This document shows positions 1 through 6,197 of a DNA stretch of 11,228 bases, in pieces. The DNA comes from Prolixibacteraceae bacterium (lineage in GTDB: Bacteria; Bacteroidota; Bacteroidia; Bacteroidales; Prolixibacteraceae). A program made the position numbers and the translations under genes. Within the stretch, counting starts at the first letter, position 1. Each line of letters opens with the position of its first letter. The stretch is from NCBI GenBank assembly GCA_007116765.1, contig SKHV01000114.1:1-11228 (forward strand), written 5' to 3'. The notes under the pieces are model-generated. The model was not told the origin of the DNA. It did not search any database and was given only the letters and a program-made list of their open reading frames with translations.

Positions 1-35
1 CATTCAATAAGGCACACAGTCGGTTCGTGTAGTAT

Positions 36-107
36 CCGTTCGTCACAAAAATTTGCAGTCCGTCACAAATAGTTGCCCTTGCTTTACTCCCCACAACAAA
101 TGTTTGC
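36..107 (+). promoter_or_regulatory. Imperfect direct repeats upstream of the barrel gene, possible operator
   Basis: CGTCACAAA occurs at 41-49 and again at 61-69, exactly 20 nt apart, each followed by a TTGC-containing tail. A weaker third copy (CAACAAATGTTTGCC) lies at 93-107. The first two copies are preceded by similar CCGTT and CAGTC blocks. Two repeats about two helical turns apart upstream of a gene are the usual layout for a dimeric response regulator; LytTR-type regulators bind such direct repeats. The link to LytTR is inference. No regulator gene is in the window. Confidence 0.4.
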
Positions 108-180
108 CATGTATCCCATATAATTGCGAAAGCTTTTCTTATTCATTCAATTTGTAACACAAATGTTTTACTTATTAAAA

Positions 181-2568
181 ATGAATACGATGAAGCGTCA
201 GTGTTTTTCAGGTTTGATTTCGGTTTTATTTAGCCGGACAACCATAATTACCACATTGTTTGTATTTGGAATTTCGTTGTTAAATGCCCAACAAACAATA
301 ATTGTTACAGCATTGGTAAGCGAAGCAGAAACCAACGAGCCGATTCCATTTGTGAATGCAGTAGTGTACAATTATTCAGGCGAGCAGTTTGTTGGAGGTA
401 CAGCCGGTAATGCAGCCGGAGAAATCAACCTGACAATAAACAACGGTCATTCAAATTCTTATCTGATGCAACTAAGTGCTCTGGGCTATGAGTCTATCAA
501 AATATACATTGAGCCCGATGAATACTTTCATGCCCATTTAGGAACAATTAACCTCCAGCCGGGTATTTTTCAGATCGAAGGCATCGAGGTTGTTGGCGAG
601 CGCGTGCGGGCAACAAGCGGTAGCGAAAGCATTATATTCAACGTGAATAAAAACATGCAACATGCTTCGCTAACAGGGGTCGATATTTTGAAACTCGTAC
701 CCGGTCTTCAAGTCGATTTAAGGCAAAATATTTCGCTTAACGGGAGCAGTAATATTCTTATTTTGGTTAACGGCATTGAGCGCGACCAACAGTACGTGCA
801 GCAGTTAAGAGCAACGCAAATCGATAAAATTGAAATAATGAATACCCCGCCGGCTAGGTACGATGCAACAGTTACAGGTGTTGTAAACATAGTGTTGAAA
901 AGCGAACCCGATTCGGGTGTCGAGGGGCAGGTAGTAGCCGAAATCCCTACCCGCGCGTCGGAGGTTTACCTATTTCCCACATATAGTTTGAATTATGGGA
1001 AAGGCCGTTTGAACCTTTACACATCGTACAACGGCGAGTTGAGTTATTTTAATGTTGAAGAGCGTGTGCAGCGTAAAATTTTCAACAATGAGGGTACAAA
1101 CGAAATAATGACGGTGCAGAACAACAAGCAACAGTATTGGTCGCACCGCTTTCATTACGGGCTCGATTTTTACCTTAACAGCCGGAACCAGTTCAATGTG
1201 TACGCCAACTACAACCCGTTTTCGAACGAGCACAGCGGTAATACATACATGAGAACAACCACAAACAACACGGTGTGGGAGGCCGATAAAAACGACAGCG
1301 ATTTGCACAGCAGTTCGTTTTACTCGCTTTATTACAAACATTTATTTAGCGGAAACGCCGGACACGAGCTTTCGGTCGATGGCAGCTTTTACAGGCTAAA
1401 TGGCGAGTCGCATACAATATATACCAATAATGAAACCGGTAATATACACGAAAACATTTCGAAACCACAGCAGAACATGTCGAGCCTAAGGGCCGATTAC
1501 AATTTGCCGATAAGCCAGGATCTGTTTTTATCTGCTGGTATGCAGACCAAAACGCGTATGCTGAACGATAAACACAATGTCGATTTTGCATACATAAACC
1601 GGATAATGTCAGCTTATGGGACTTTCAAATTCAGTGCGTCGGGGTTCGATGCTCAATCGGCACTACGATATGAAAATTCGTTAATGGGGGAGACGGATGG
1701 CCAGTATAAACAAAGTGGGTTTTTTCTCCCGAATTTCACAGCAAATTACAAATATTCACAACGTGGCAATTTGAATTTCACTTACAGGCGGGCTTTATCG
1801 TATCCGCAACTTCACCAATTGAACAATGCAGTGGCAATGAGCGATCCGTACTCAATTGAAATAGGAAATCCAGGACTCGAAACTGAAACTATCGATCAAA
1901 TGCGGCTGGAGTATTCGAGACGTTTTAGCACGAGTTTCGCTTCGGCTTCAGTTTTTTACAACAACTACCAGAATGCCATTCGAAGGTTTACTCACATAAA
2001 CGAGTCCGGAATATTTGAAACCCGGCACAACAATATGGGTAACATACGCCAATACGGTATGCAGTTCGCCGGCTCCATTAGTATCAGCTCAAAAATGGGC
2101 ATCAGCCCGTATTTCAAGTTTTTTGGCGTTCAGTCAAGCCCTGGCAACTTCGATTCGGGCAATTTGTTGAGCAGCCGTAATTCGGTTGCGTACGAAGCCG
2201 GTTTTTCGGCCTATGCAGTTTTAGGTCGGGGCTTTATGGCTACTGCAATACTCCAATATGCCTCGCCCGTGTTCCAGGCACAGGCGTTTGAGTATATGGG
2301 GCCGCTATATTTTCTTTCGCTCGAAAAATCGTTTGCCCAAAACTTAAAAGCCTCGCTTGTGTGTGCCGTGCCTTTTGCAGGCAGCGTGGTGTATCAGGCT
2401 TCGTTAATCGAAAACGAACAGTTCTATAGTCATTCCGAAGGACGAATAATGATGTCGGAAGTGCCGATCTGGTTCCGGCTGAGCTATAATTTTTCAGCGG
2501 GGGCAAAACGGAACAAAATTGATAGGGAAAAGGAAAAAGTTGACCCGGTAAATCGGAGGGGTTTTTAA
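181..2568 (+). CDS. TonB-receptor-like outer membrane beta-barrel protein
   Basis: This 795-residue protein (from the ATG at 181) is predicted to sit in the outer membrane. It has a signal peptide of about 36 residues ending LLNA before QQT. A carboxypeptidase-regulatory-like beta-sandwich follows (about 40-115), then a plug-like domain (about 150-240) with GVDILKLVPGLQV, ILILVNGIE and GVVNIVLK. The rest is a long aromatic-rich region with alternating strands, typical of a 14-22 strand barrel. The RRGF end resembles other members of the Bacteroidota outer membrane beta-barrel family (PF14905-like), which average near 800 residues. The frame is open upstream to a TTG at 124, and ATGs at 163 and 190 are alternatives; 181 or 190 gives the cleanest signal peptide. 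No SusD partner is adjacent, so a SusC role is unlikely. Substrate unknown. The upstream CGTCACAAA repeats may control it. Confidence 0.9.
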   Translation: MNTMKRQCFSGLISVLFSRTTIITTLFVFGISLLNAQQTIIVTALVSEAETNEPIPFVNAVVYNYSGEQFVGGTAGNAAGEINLTINNGHSNSYLMQLSALGYESIKIYIEPDEYFHAHLGTINLQPGIFQIEGIEVVGERVRATSGSESIIFNVNKNMQHASLTGVDILKLVPGLQVDLRQNISLNGSSNILILVNGIERDQQYVQQLRATQIDKIEIMNTPPARYDATVTGVVNIVLKSEPDSGVEGQVVAEIPTRASEVYLFPTYSLNYGKGRLNLYTSYNGELSYFNVEERVQRKIFNNEGTNEIMTVQNNKQQYWSHRFHYGLDFYLNSRNQFNVYANYNPFSNEHSGNTYMRTTTNNTVWEADKNDSDLHSSSFYSLYYKHLFSGNAGHELSVDGSFYRLNGESHTIYTNNETGNIHENISKPQQNMSSLRADYNLPISQDLFLSAGMQTKTRMLNDKHNVDFAYINRIMSAYGTFKFSASGFDAQSALRYENSLMGETDGQYKQSGFFLPNFTANYKYSQRGNLNFTYRRALSYPQLHQLNNAVAMSDPYSIEIGNPGLETETIDQMRLEYSRRFSTSFASASVFYNNYQNAIRRFTHINESGIFETRHNNMGNIRQYGMQFAGSISISSKMGISPYFKFFGVQSSPGNFDSGNLLSSRNSVAYEAGFSAYAVLGRGFMATAILQYASPVFQAQAFEYMGPLYFLSLEKSFAQNLKASLVCAVPFAGSVVYQASLIENEQFYSHSEGRIMMSEVPIWFRLSYNFSAGAKRNKIDREKEKVDPVNRRGF

Positions 2569-2643
2569 ATAAAAGTAGCTTGCTGAATTCAACTTTTTCA
2601 CCTGTGCAACAAAAAAATGACGTTTTTATCGACACTCAAATTC

Positions 2644-2783
2644 TTAATAACTTGTGTTTTGTGTTCATTTTCTGCATGTTAAAGTTATTAACAGGTGTTG
2701 ATAACTTGGGCTTGACTTTTTCGTACATCGCACAGTGAGGCGCTTTCATTTTAATGCAAAAAGTTAATAACGCGGTGAATAAC
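2644..2783. repeat. Cluster of GTTATTAAC-like motifs
   Basis: Five related sites fall within 140 nt. They are TTAATAAC (2644-2651), GTTATTAACA (2684-2693), TGTTGATAAC (2696-2705), GTTAATAAC (2763-2771) and GTGAATAAC (2775-2783). The second and third form a near-perfect inverted repeat, with 10-nt arms separated by GG and one mismatch. The fourth and fifth are direct repeats separated by GCG. TTATCAACA and TTATTCACC, read on the - strand, differ from the DnaA-box consensus TTATCCACA by one and two bases. This could be a DnaA-box-like cluster, an operator, or chance in AT-rich DNA. Confidence 0.35.
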
Positions 2784-2946
2784 AAGTTGATACAAACTGT
2801 CAGAAAATATTTGCAAAAGTGCTTTTACGCAGTATATTTGATTCATCAGGTGAACGATTAAAACCGTTCTGAAAACAAGGAGAAGGCAAAAACAACTTAG
2901 TTGATGTTTGAACCAAATCATCCAAACGAAAGTTTGCTTGTTGGAA

Positions 2947-2981
2947 GAACCGAAGCCGGTTCCTGAAAGAATTCGTTCTTT
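2947..2981 (+). other. Two adjacent perfect hairpins, one with a TTCG loop
   Basis: GAACCG (2947-2952) pairs with CGGTTC (2957-2962) across an AAGC loop. Three bases later AAAGAA (2966-2971) pairs with TTCTTT (2976-2981) across a TTCG tetraloop, with a further G-U pair possible outside. Two perfect 6-bp hairpins side by side, one with a stabilising UUCG loop, are more than expected from random sequence, but no RNA family is recognised. Confidence 0.35.
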
Positions 2982-3529
2982 TAAAAACTGAAAATCCTGT
3001 CGGAATAGAACACGACATACTAGGAATGTTACATTGAAATCATGCAACAGTGATAAAATGTTTAGATGATGCCAAAAGCATCTCAATCGAAAAAAGTTTT
3101 CTACCTGAAAACTCTATTGATAAAAGCATTCCGGCACAACAGATGGTTGAAAAACCAGGTACTCCGGTATCGGTCTGAAGTGCAAGCTTTCTGAAGAGGA
3201 AACTCTGACAAAAGTGGTAGGTCGTATTTGAGAATCGATGTTCTTAACAGAGCATATTGTGACAAATAAATTGTATGTGTTTTGCAAAAAACATTGCATG
3301 GTGTCGCAATCGCAATACTGCGCAAGCAGAGTGTGTTGATTCAATGATAAGTGTTATTGCAAGAGGCGAACCCAAACAGTTTCGGCTGTGAAGGATGAAA
3401 ATGCACAAAAGCAATGCAAGTTGAACTATGTGCACTACATTATTTTGGCCTTGTGCCAAAATTTGTTGAAAAGCCAATTGTGAATGCAGGCTCCTCAATT
3501 CGAAAGAAAGTGAGGGCAAAAAGTAAATC

Positions 3530-3552
3530 AACCTTACGGAAGGTTTTCTTTT
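3530..3552 (+). terminator. Weak intrinsic terminator-like hairpin
   Basis: AACCTT (3530-3535) pairs with AAGGTT (3540-3545) across an ACGG loop and is followed by TTCTTTT. The stem is short and only partly GC, so termination would be weak. No gene ends directly upstream. Confidence 0.3.
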
Positions 3553-3819
3553 AACGCATATCGATTTCTTTACTTGTAAAGTATCGTTTGGCACTGCAAT
3601 GTGAAAGACTAACAGGATTAATTGTAGGTTGCAATTTCTGAAAATCGTAAGACAATAGGAAATTGTATGGGTAGATGCTCATAAGGGCAAAAACCTACAT
3701 TGCAGCAATGCTTATGCATCGTTTGCGAGCCTATGATGCTTCGTCCCGGAAGTTGAATCGGATAGTTAAAGCTGCAAAGCCAAAACAAGAAGGTGCAATA
3801 AACGGACAATCGGATTATG

Positions 3820-3929
3820 TGGTTGTAACAGACAATGTATGATGATTAGGGCAACCAGAAATCTGTAAGGAATTTTGGACGCCGGTTTTACACATAGCCT
3901 GGCACTTTAGGGTGCAAACCTCTAAAGGG
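3820..3929 (+). ncRNA. Candidate structured RNA leading into a terminator
   Basis: Several helices precede the terminator at 3930. TGGTTG (3820-3825) can pair with CAACCA (3852-3857), while ACAGA (3828-3832) can pair with TCTGT (3862-3866); the two helices interleave as in an H-type pseudoknot. GCCGG (3881-3885) can pair with CC-T-GGC (3898-3903) with one bulged T. CTTTAGGG (3905-3912) pairs with CC-T-CTAAAG (3919-3927), again with one bulged T, around a TGCAAA loop. A run of helices followed at once by a strong terminator is what the 3' end of a small or large non-coding RNA looks like. No known family is recognised and the 5' end is not defined, so this is a hypothesis from hand folding. 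Confidence 0.3.
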
Positions 3930-3970
3930 AAATGGGAGTCAATCGAACAGGTTGGTTCCCATTTTTGCTT
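3930..3970 (+). terminator. Strong intrinsic terminator
   Basis: The arm at 3930-3944 pairs along all 15 bases with the arm at 3950-3964, including three G-U wobbles, around a GAACA loop, and is followed by a T-rich tail (TTTTTGCTTTT read from 3962). It has the form of a rho-independent terminator for + strand transcription. No intact + strand gene ends upstream, so it implies either a lost gene or a non-coding transcript. Confidence 0.65.
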
Positions 3971-4206
3971 TTATGAATTCTCCGTATTCAATAATACTGC
4001 GCTGCATATTTTTAAGTCATTTGTCATTAAGTTATTAGTTGGGGTCAAATGATCTTTCTTTTGGACGTTTTTTTTTCTACAGATATGACGATTAGCTTGA
4101 GATGGAATATTAGCTTGCTAGTAAAATGGGATCAGGGAGCGGAGTAAGCACAAGGAGCGGGGCACCAAAATATTTGTAGCATATCATAAGCATGTAGAAG
4201 CCTAAA

Positions 4207-4219
4207 GGTGCAGCGCACC
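4207..4219. repeat. GGTGCAGCGCACC palindrome
   Basis: A perfect 5-bp inverted repeat with an AGC loop. A related GGCACC with an AAATATTTGTAGC tail lies at 4161-4180. From memory, GGTGCAGCGCACC sequences with nearby AATATTTGTAG tails recur in intergenic DNA of Bacteroidota; I cannot confirm this here. Confidence 0.35.
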
Positions 4220-4370
4220 GGAACATCCCATTAAAGTCAAAACCTTGGCTACCCTAATAAAAGGTGGTATTCTTTGGCCGAAAACAGCTTTATCAACTGC
4301 TGCCTGTCTTGGGATATCCATTTTGAGGGCTCGACCATGAACCGGAAAATGAACTTCTTCAATGTAGATT

Positions 4371-4408
4371 TGAGCACATCTTTTCCAAAGCTCGGAACTT
4401 TGGAAAAG
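4371..4408. repeat. 38-nt hairpin repeat, copy 1
   Basis: It starts TGAGCACAT and continues into an inverted repeat whose outer arms are CTTTTCCAAAG (4380-4390) and CTTTGGAAAAG (4398-4408). It matches the copy at 5544-5581 at 36 of 38 positions in the same orientation. The structure is like REP-type palindromic elements. In this copy the inner part of the stem carries a mismatch. Confidence 0.7.
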
Positions 4409-4428
4409 GTATAAACAAAAATAATCCA

Positions 4429-4451
4429 CCGCAAAGGCGCCAAGGCGCAAA
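4429..4451. repeat. CGCAAAG / GCGCCAAG short tandem repeat
   Basis: A GC-rich island in AT-rich DNA made of two to three imperfect 7-8 nt units (CGCAAAG, GCGCCAAG, GCGCAAA). Such CGCAAAG-type units are common as dispersed intergenic repeats and give spurious ORFs when translated. It begins 20 nt from the hairpin repeat. Confidence 0.45.
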
Positions 4452-4596
4452 TGTTTTTTCTGTATTCTTTGTTTGTAGTTTGTATGCGGATGAAAAATTC
4501 TTGCCATTAGAATCAAATATTCCTATTCGATCAATCGTTTCCATATTCTGACTAACTATTATAATCCATTGGCTGTAAACCTCCAATAACCGCTTT

Positions 4597-5250
4597 TTAT
4601 TTAAGTTTCATCTTTTTTTTTGGTGCTTCGGGCACAGCAATGCGTCTGCCGTCTGAAAAGAAATAACTTATACGTTCAATATTGATATCAAAATTATTGT
4701 TAGCGATCGTTTTGGGTTCATATAATTCAACATAAAGTTCTTTGCCGTCAACAAATGAACTGAACCTAAAACCGTCGAAATTTTCTTTATTATACATCCT
4801 TGGTTCCGAGGTAAAAGCTCCAGTTTGTTTGATACGGTATGAACCAAAACTAGCCCCTTCGGGTAAATCAAACTTTTCAAAATAAACCGCTATACCCTCC
4901 GATGTAGGGCTGGTAATTTTTAGTAACCATAAATATCCATGCCCCAAATCAAAGCGTGTTGCCATTTGTTTAAAAGAATACCGGGCTGAATCAATAGCGA
5001 AACCTGCCTTAATAACAGGTTTTATCATAATTGAATCGGGATCGTTATATACCCAAAAAAGGGAATCGTTGTTATAGCTGGCCGTTTCGTAATGGGGGCA
5101 CATGTTATTGGGCTGTATCTTTTCATTGTAGGGTTGACTCAATGAAAATGGTTGGAGAAATTGAAATCCATTATAGATAAAGTTATCCTGAGCATCCGCT
5201 ATGAAACAAAAAAAGAGGAATGCCGTAATGCATATTATTATCTTTTTCAT
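4597..5250 (-). CDS. Secreted protein resembling a protease N-terminal domain, no protease domain
   Basis: This 217-residue protein has a clear Sec signal peptide (MKKIIICITAFLFF, cleavage near ADA-Q21), so it is exported. Residues about 104-196 look like the beta-sandwich N-terminal domain of lysyl-endopeptidase-like S1 proteases: GYLWLLKI (105-112), FDLPEGASFGSY (127-138), GAFTSEP (144-150), DGKELYVELYEPK (168-180), then IERISYFF (191-198). In those proteases this segment precedes the catalytic domain, but here the protein stops after a Lys-rich tail (KKKMKLK). No catalytic His-Asp-Ser region and no sorting domain follow. It may be a free-standing paralogue of the prodomain, or a protease remnant. 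The family assignment rests on motif resemblance only. It is the last gene of a - strand group and starts 13 nt after the stop of the fragment upstream. Confidence 0.75.
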   Translation of the reverse strand: MKKIIICITAFLFFCFIADAQDNFIYNGFQFLQPFSLSQPYNEKIQPNNMCPHYETASYNNDSLFWVYNDPDSIMIKPVIKAGFAIDSARYSFKQMATRFDLGHGYLWLLKITSPTSEGIAVYFEKFDLPEGASFGSYRIKQTGAFTSEPRMYNKENFDGFRFSSFVDGKELYVELYEPKTIANNNFDINIERISYFFSDGRRIAVPEAPKKKMKLK

Positions 5251-5263
5251 ATCTTATTGCATT

Positions 5264-5599
5264 TTAAGTTCTTTTACATCTTTCTTTTCGAGCTTTTCCA
5301 AGCGTTTGTAACTGCATAACTGTACTACTTTTCAGCACAGGGTTACTTCCATCAACACTGGCCTTAATGTTTGCCCCATTGAATAGTTTAAAGCCTGATT
5401 CGAGTTTTATTGATGTTCCTGCTTCCATGTTCACGGTTTTGCCCGGGTTAATGATAAAATCCCCAATATCTTGATGCTTATCGTTGCCCCAAGGTTGTGT
5501 GTTGTTGCCAACGGTAATTGCACTTGAGGTTTCAACCTGCAACTGAGCACATCTTTTCCAAAGTTCGAAACTTTGGAAAAGACAAAATATAACAATCAC
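5264..5599 (-). CDS. Remnant of a T9SS cargo protein (copy A), probably a broken gene
   Basis: The open frame is 111 codons, starting with a GTG that overlaps the lipoprotein stop by GTGA. Its first 19 residues are mostly translation of the 38-nt hairpin repeat, and there is no signal peptide. The rest (about 20-95) reads SAITVGNNTQPWGNDKHQDI, then AGTSIKLESGF and NGANIKASVDG, a repeat type common before sorting domains in Bacteroidota secreted proteins. The segment is about 86% identical in DNA to part of the pseudogene at 6198-6917. Near 5300 the reading frame shifts: removing one base would give EKLEKKDVKELKMQ and a stop at about 5254, just before the next gene, instead of the GKARKERCKRT end. 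I read it as a 5'-truncated, possibly frameshifted fragment. Confidence 0.55.
   Translation of the reverse strand: MIVIFCLFQSFELWKRCAQLQVETSSAITVGNNTQPWGNDKHQDIGDFIINPGKTVNMEAGTSIKLESGFKLFNGANIKASVDGSNPVLKSSTVMQLQTLGKARKERCKRT
5328..5487. repeat. Duplicated 160-nt segment, copy A
   Basis: It aligns without gaps to 6742-6901 with 22 mismatches in 160 by hand count (about 86% identity). It encodes the CNDKHQDI to LKSS part of the cargo protein in both places. The match ends abruptly on the right at the point where copy B runs into transposase sequence. Confidence 0.85.
5544..5581. repeat. 38-nt hairpin repeat, copy 2
   Basis: TGAGCACAT is followed by a perfect inverted repeat: CTTTTCCAAAGTT (5553-5565), loop CGA, AACTTTGGAAAAG (5569-5581). 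It matches 4371-4408 at 36 of 38 bases. It sits between the lipoprotein stop and the truncated 5' end of the copy A fragment. A stable 13-bp hairpin there could also affect transcript stability or termination. Confidence 0.75.
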
Positions 5600-6141
5600 T
5601 CACCACCTTTTATATACTCAATTAAGGCATAGCTATTTCCGCTTGCTGTGCTATCGATATAAACAATGCCCTCCTCTTTTGTGTAATATAGCATTGGGCT
5701 TTTGCCTTTTTCTTTAGCAAAAACATATAGTTCAGGATATTCTTTGTTGTTTAAGGTGTGGTTGTAGAGGGTATCGTATAATGAACCTTCAAATTCTGTT
5801 TTAAAGTTTTCAACCTTTAACGCAATTGTCATCATGAAATATGGTTCTTTAAATGCATATATTCCTCCAAATATAGAAGTACTATGATTAAATGTTGCAT
5901 CATAACTCTCAGAGTTATGATAAAAAAGCCCTAACGCACTTGTTCTTGAAGAATCTCGTATAATTTCTGTGAAAGCAAAAGCTAATGTGTCCATTTGAGG
6001 TTCTCTCAATAATGAAAATGAGTCACCTATATTATAAATGAGCAAAGCTCTTTCACTATCCGTAAAATAATAATTATTAACGTCATCGCTACTGCATGAA
6101 ATAACAATGAATAATAATAGTACAAATGTTATTTGTTTCAT
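5596..6141 (-). CDS. Small lipoprotein of unknown function, possibly surface-exposed
   Basis: This 181-residue protein starts MKQITFVLLLFIVISC, a signal peptide with a lipobox ending at Cys16. The residues after the cysteine are SSDD; in Bacteroidota an S/K followed by acidic residues next to the lipid cysteine acts as a surface export signal, so display on the outer face of the outer membrane is plausible. I do not recognise the mature domain; it is rich in aromatic and beta-prone segments (FTDSERALLIYNIGDSF, PMLYYTKEEGIVYID). An upstream in-frame ATG at 6162 would add seven residues, but it lies inside the hairpin of the terminator for the previous gene and weakens the signal peptide, so I chose the ATG at 6141. 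It leads a - strand group with the copy A fragment and the protease-prodomain-like gene. Confidence 0.8.
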   Translation of the reverse strand: MKQITFVLLLFIVISCSSDDVNNYYFTDSERALLIYNIGDSFSLLREPQMDTLAFAFTEIIRDSSRTSALGLFYHNSESYDATFNHSTSIFGGIYAFKEPYFMMTIALKVENFKTEFEGSLYDTLYNHTLNNKEYPELYVFAKEKGKSPMLYYTKEEGIVYIDSTASGNSYALIEYIKGGE

Positions 6142-6158
6142 CTTATTGATATTTAAAA

Positions 6159-6189
6159 GCAAAAGAAAGAGTTTTCTCTTTTCTTCTGC
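6159..6189 (-). terminator. Intrinsic terminator after the cargo pseudogene
   Basis: Read on the - strand, the 14-nt arm at 6189-6176 (GCAGAAGAAAAGAG) pairs with the arm at 6171-6159 (CTCTTTCTTTTGC) with one bulged A and one G-U pair, around an AAAA loop, followed by TTTTAAAT. It lies 9 nt after the stop codon of the T9SS cargo pseudogene, where its terminator would be expected, and just upstream of the lipoprotein gene. Confidence 0.65.
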
Positions 6190-6197
6190 TTTGTTTA

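Larger units (their letters stand above)
2569..3929. other. Gene-free stretch, decayed gene or structured RNA
   Basis: I see no convincing gene here on either strand. Open frames on the - strand reach at most 116 codons, overlap each other, carry no recognisable domain and look like chance. Some + strand segments read like protein in different frames (for example 3042-3176 and 3400-3555) but are broken by stops, which would fit an old pseudogene with several frameshifts. A 55-codon + strand ORF (3675-3842) is unrecognised. The stretch also holds several compact hairpins: 2947-2962, 2966-2981, 3530-3545, a 7-bp stem 3632-3638/3659-3665, and those from 3820 onward. I cannot decide between a degraded gene and a structured RNA. 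Confidence 0.5.
3971..4596. other. Intergenic region with dispersed repeat elements
   Basis: No supported gene. Reading left to right it holds an AT-rich part (3971-4130), a GGTGC-AGC-GCACC palindrome, a - strand frame (4249-4443) that reads like a short protein tail but is not recognised, the 38-nt hairpin repeat at 4371, and a CGCAAAG-type repeat at 4429. The ORFs that cross these elements (up to 104 codons on the - strand) are translations of repeat DNA rather than believable proteins. Confidence 0.5.

Noticed and set aside
2751..3809. Several - strand ORFs of 60-116 codons
   Set aside because: They overlap each other, have no recognisable domain, signal peptide or convincing start, and have the biased composition of chance frames.
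3675..3842. + strand 55-codon ORF starting MLIRAKTYIAAMLMHRLRAY
   Set aside because: It reads like protein but a stop directly precedes its ATG, two TGA stops end it, no family is recognised, and it lies among the hairpins. Not enough to call a gene.
2750..3960. Group II intron or retroelement
   Set aside because: No GTGYG-type 5' end, no domain V-like hairpin and no YADD reverse transcriptase motif could be found.
4202..4586. - strand ORFs of 64-104 codons
   Set aside because: They run through the CGCAAAG repeat and the 38-nt hairpin repeat, so most of their sequence is translated repeat DNA.
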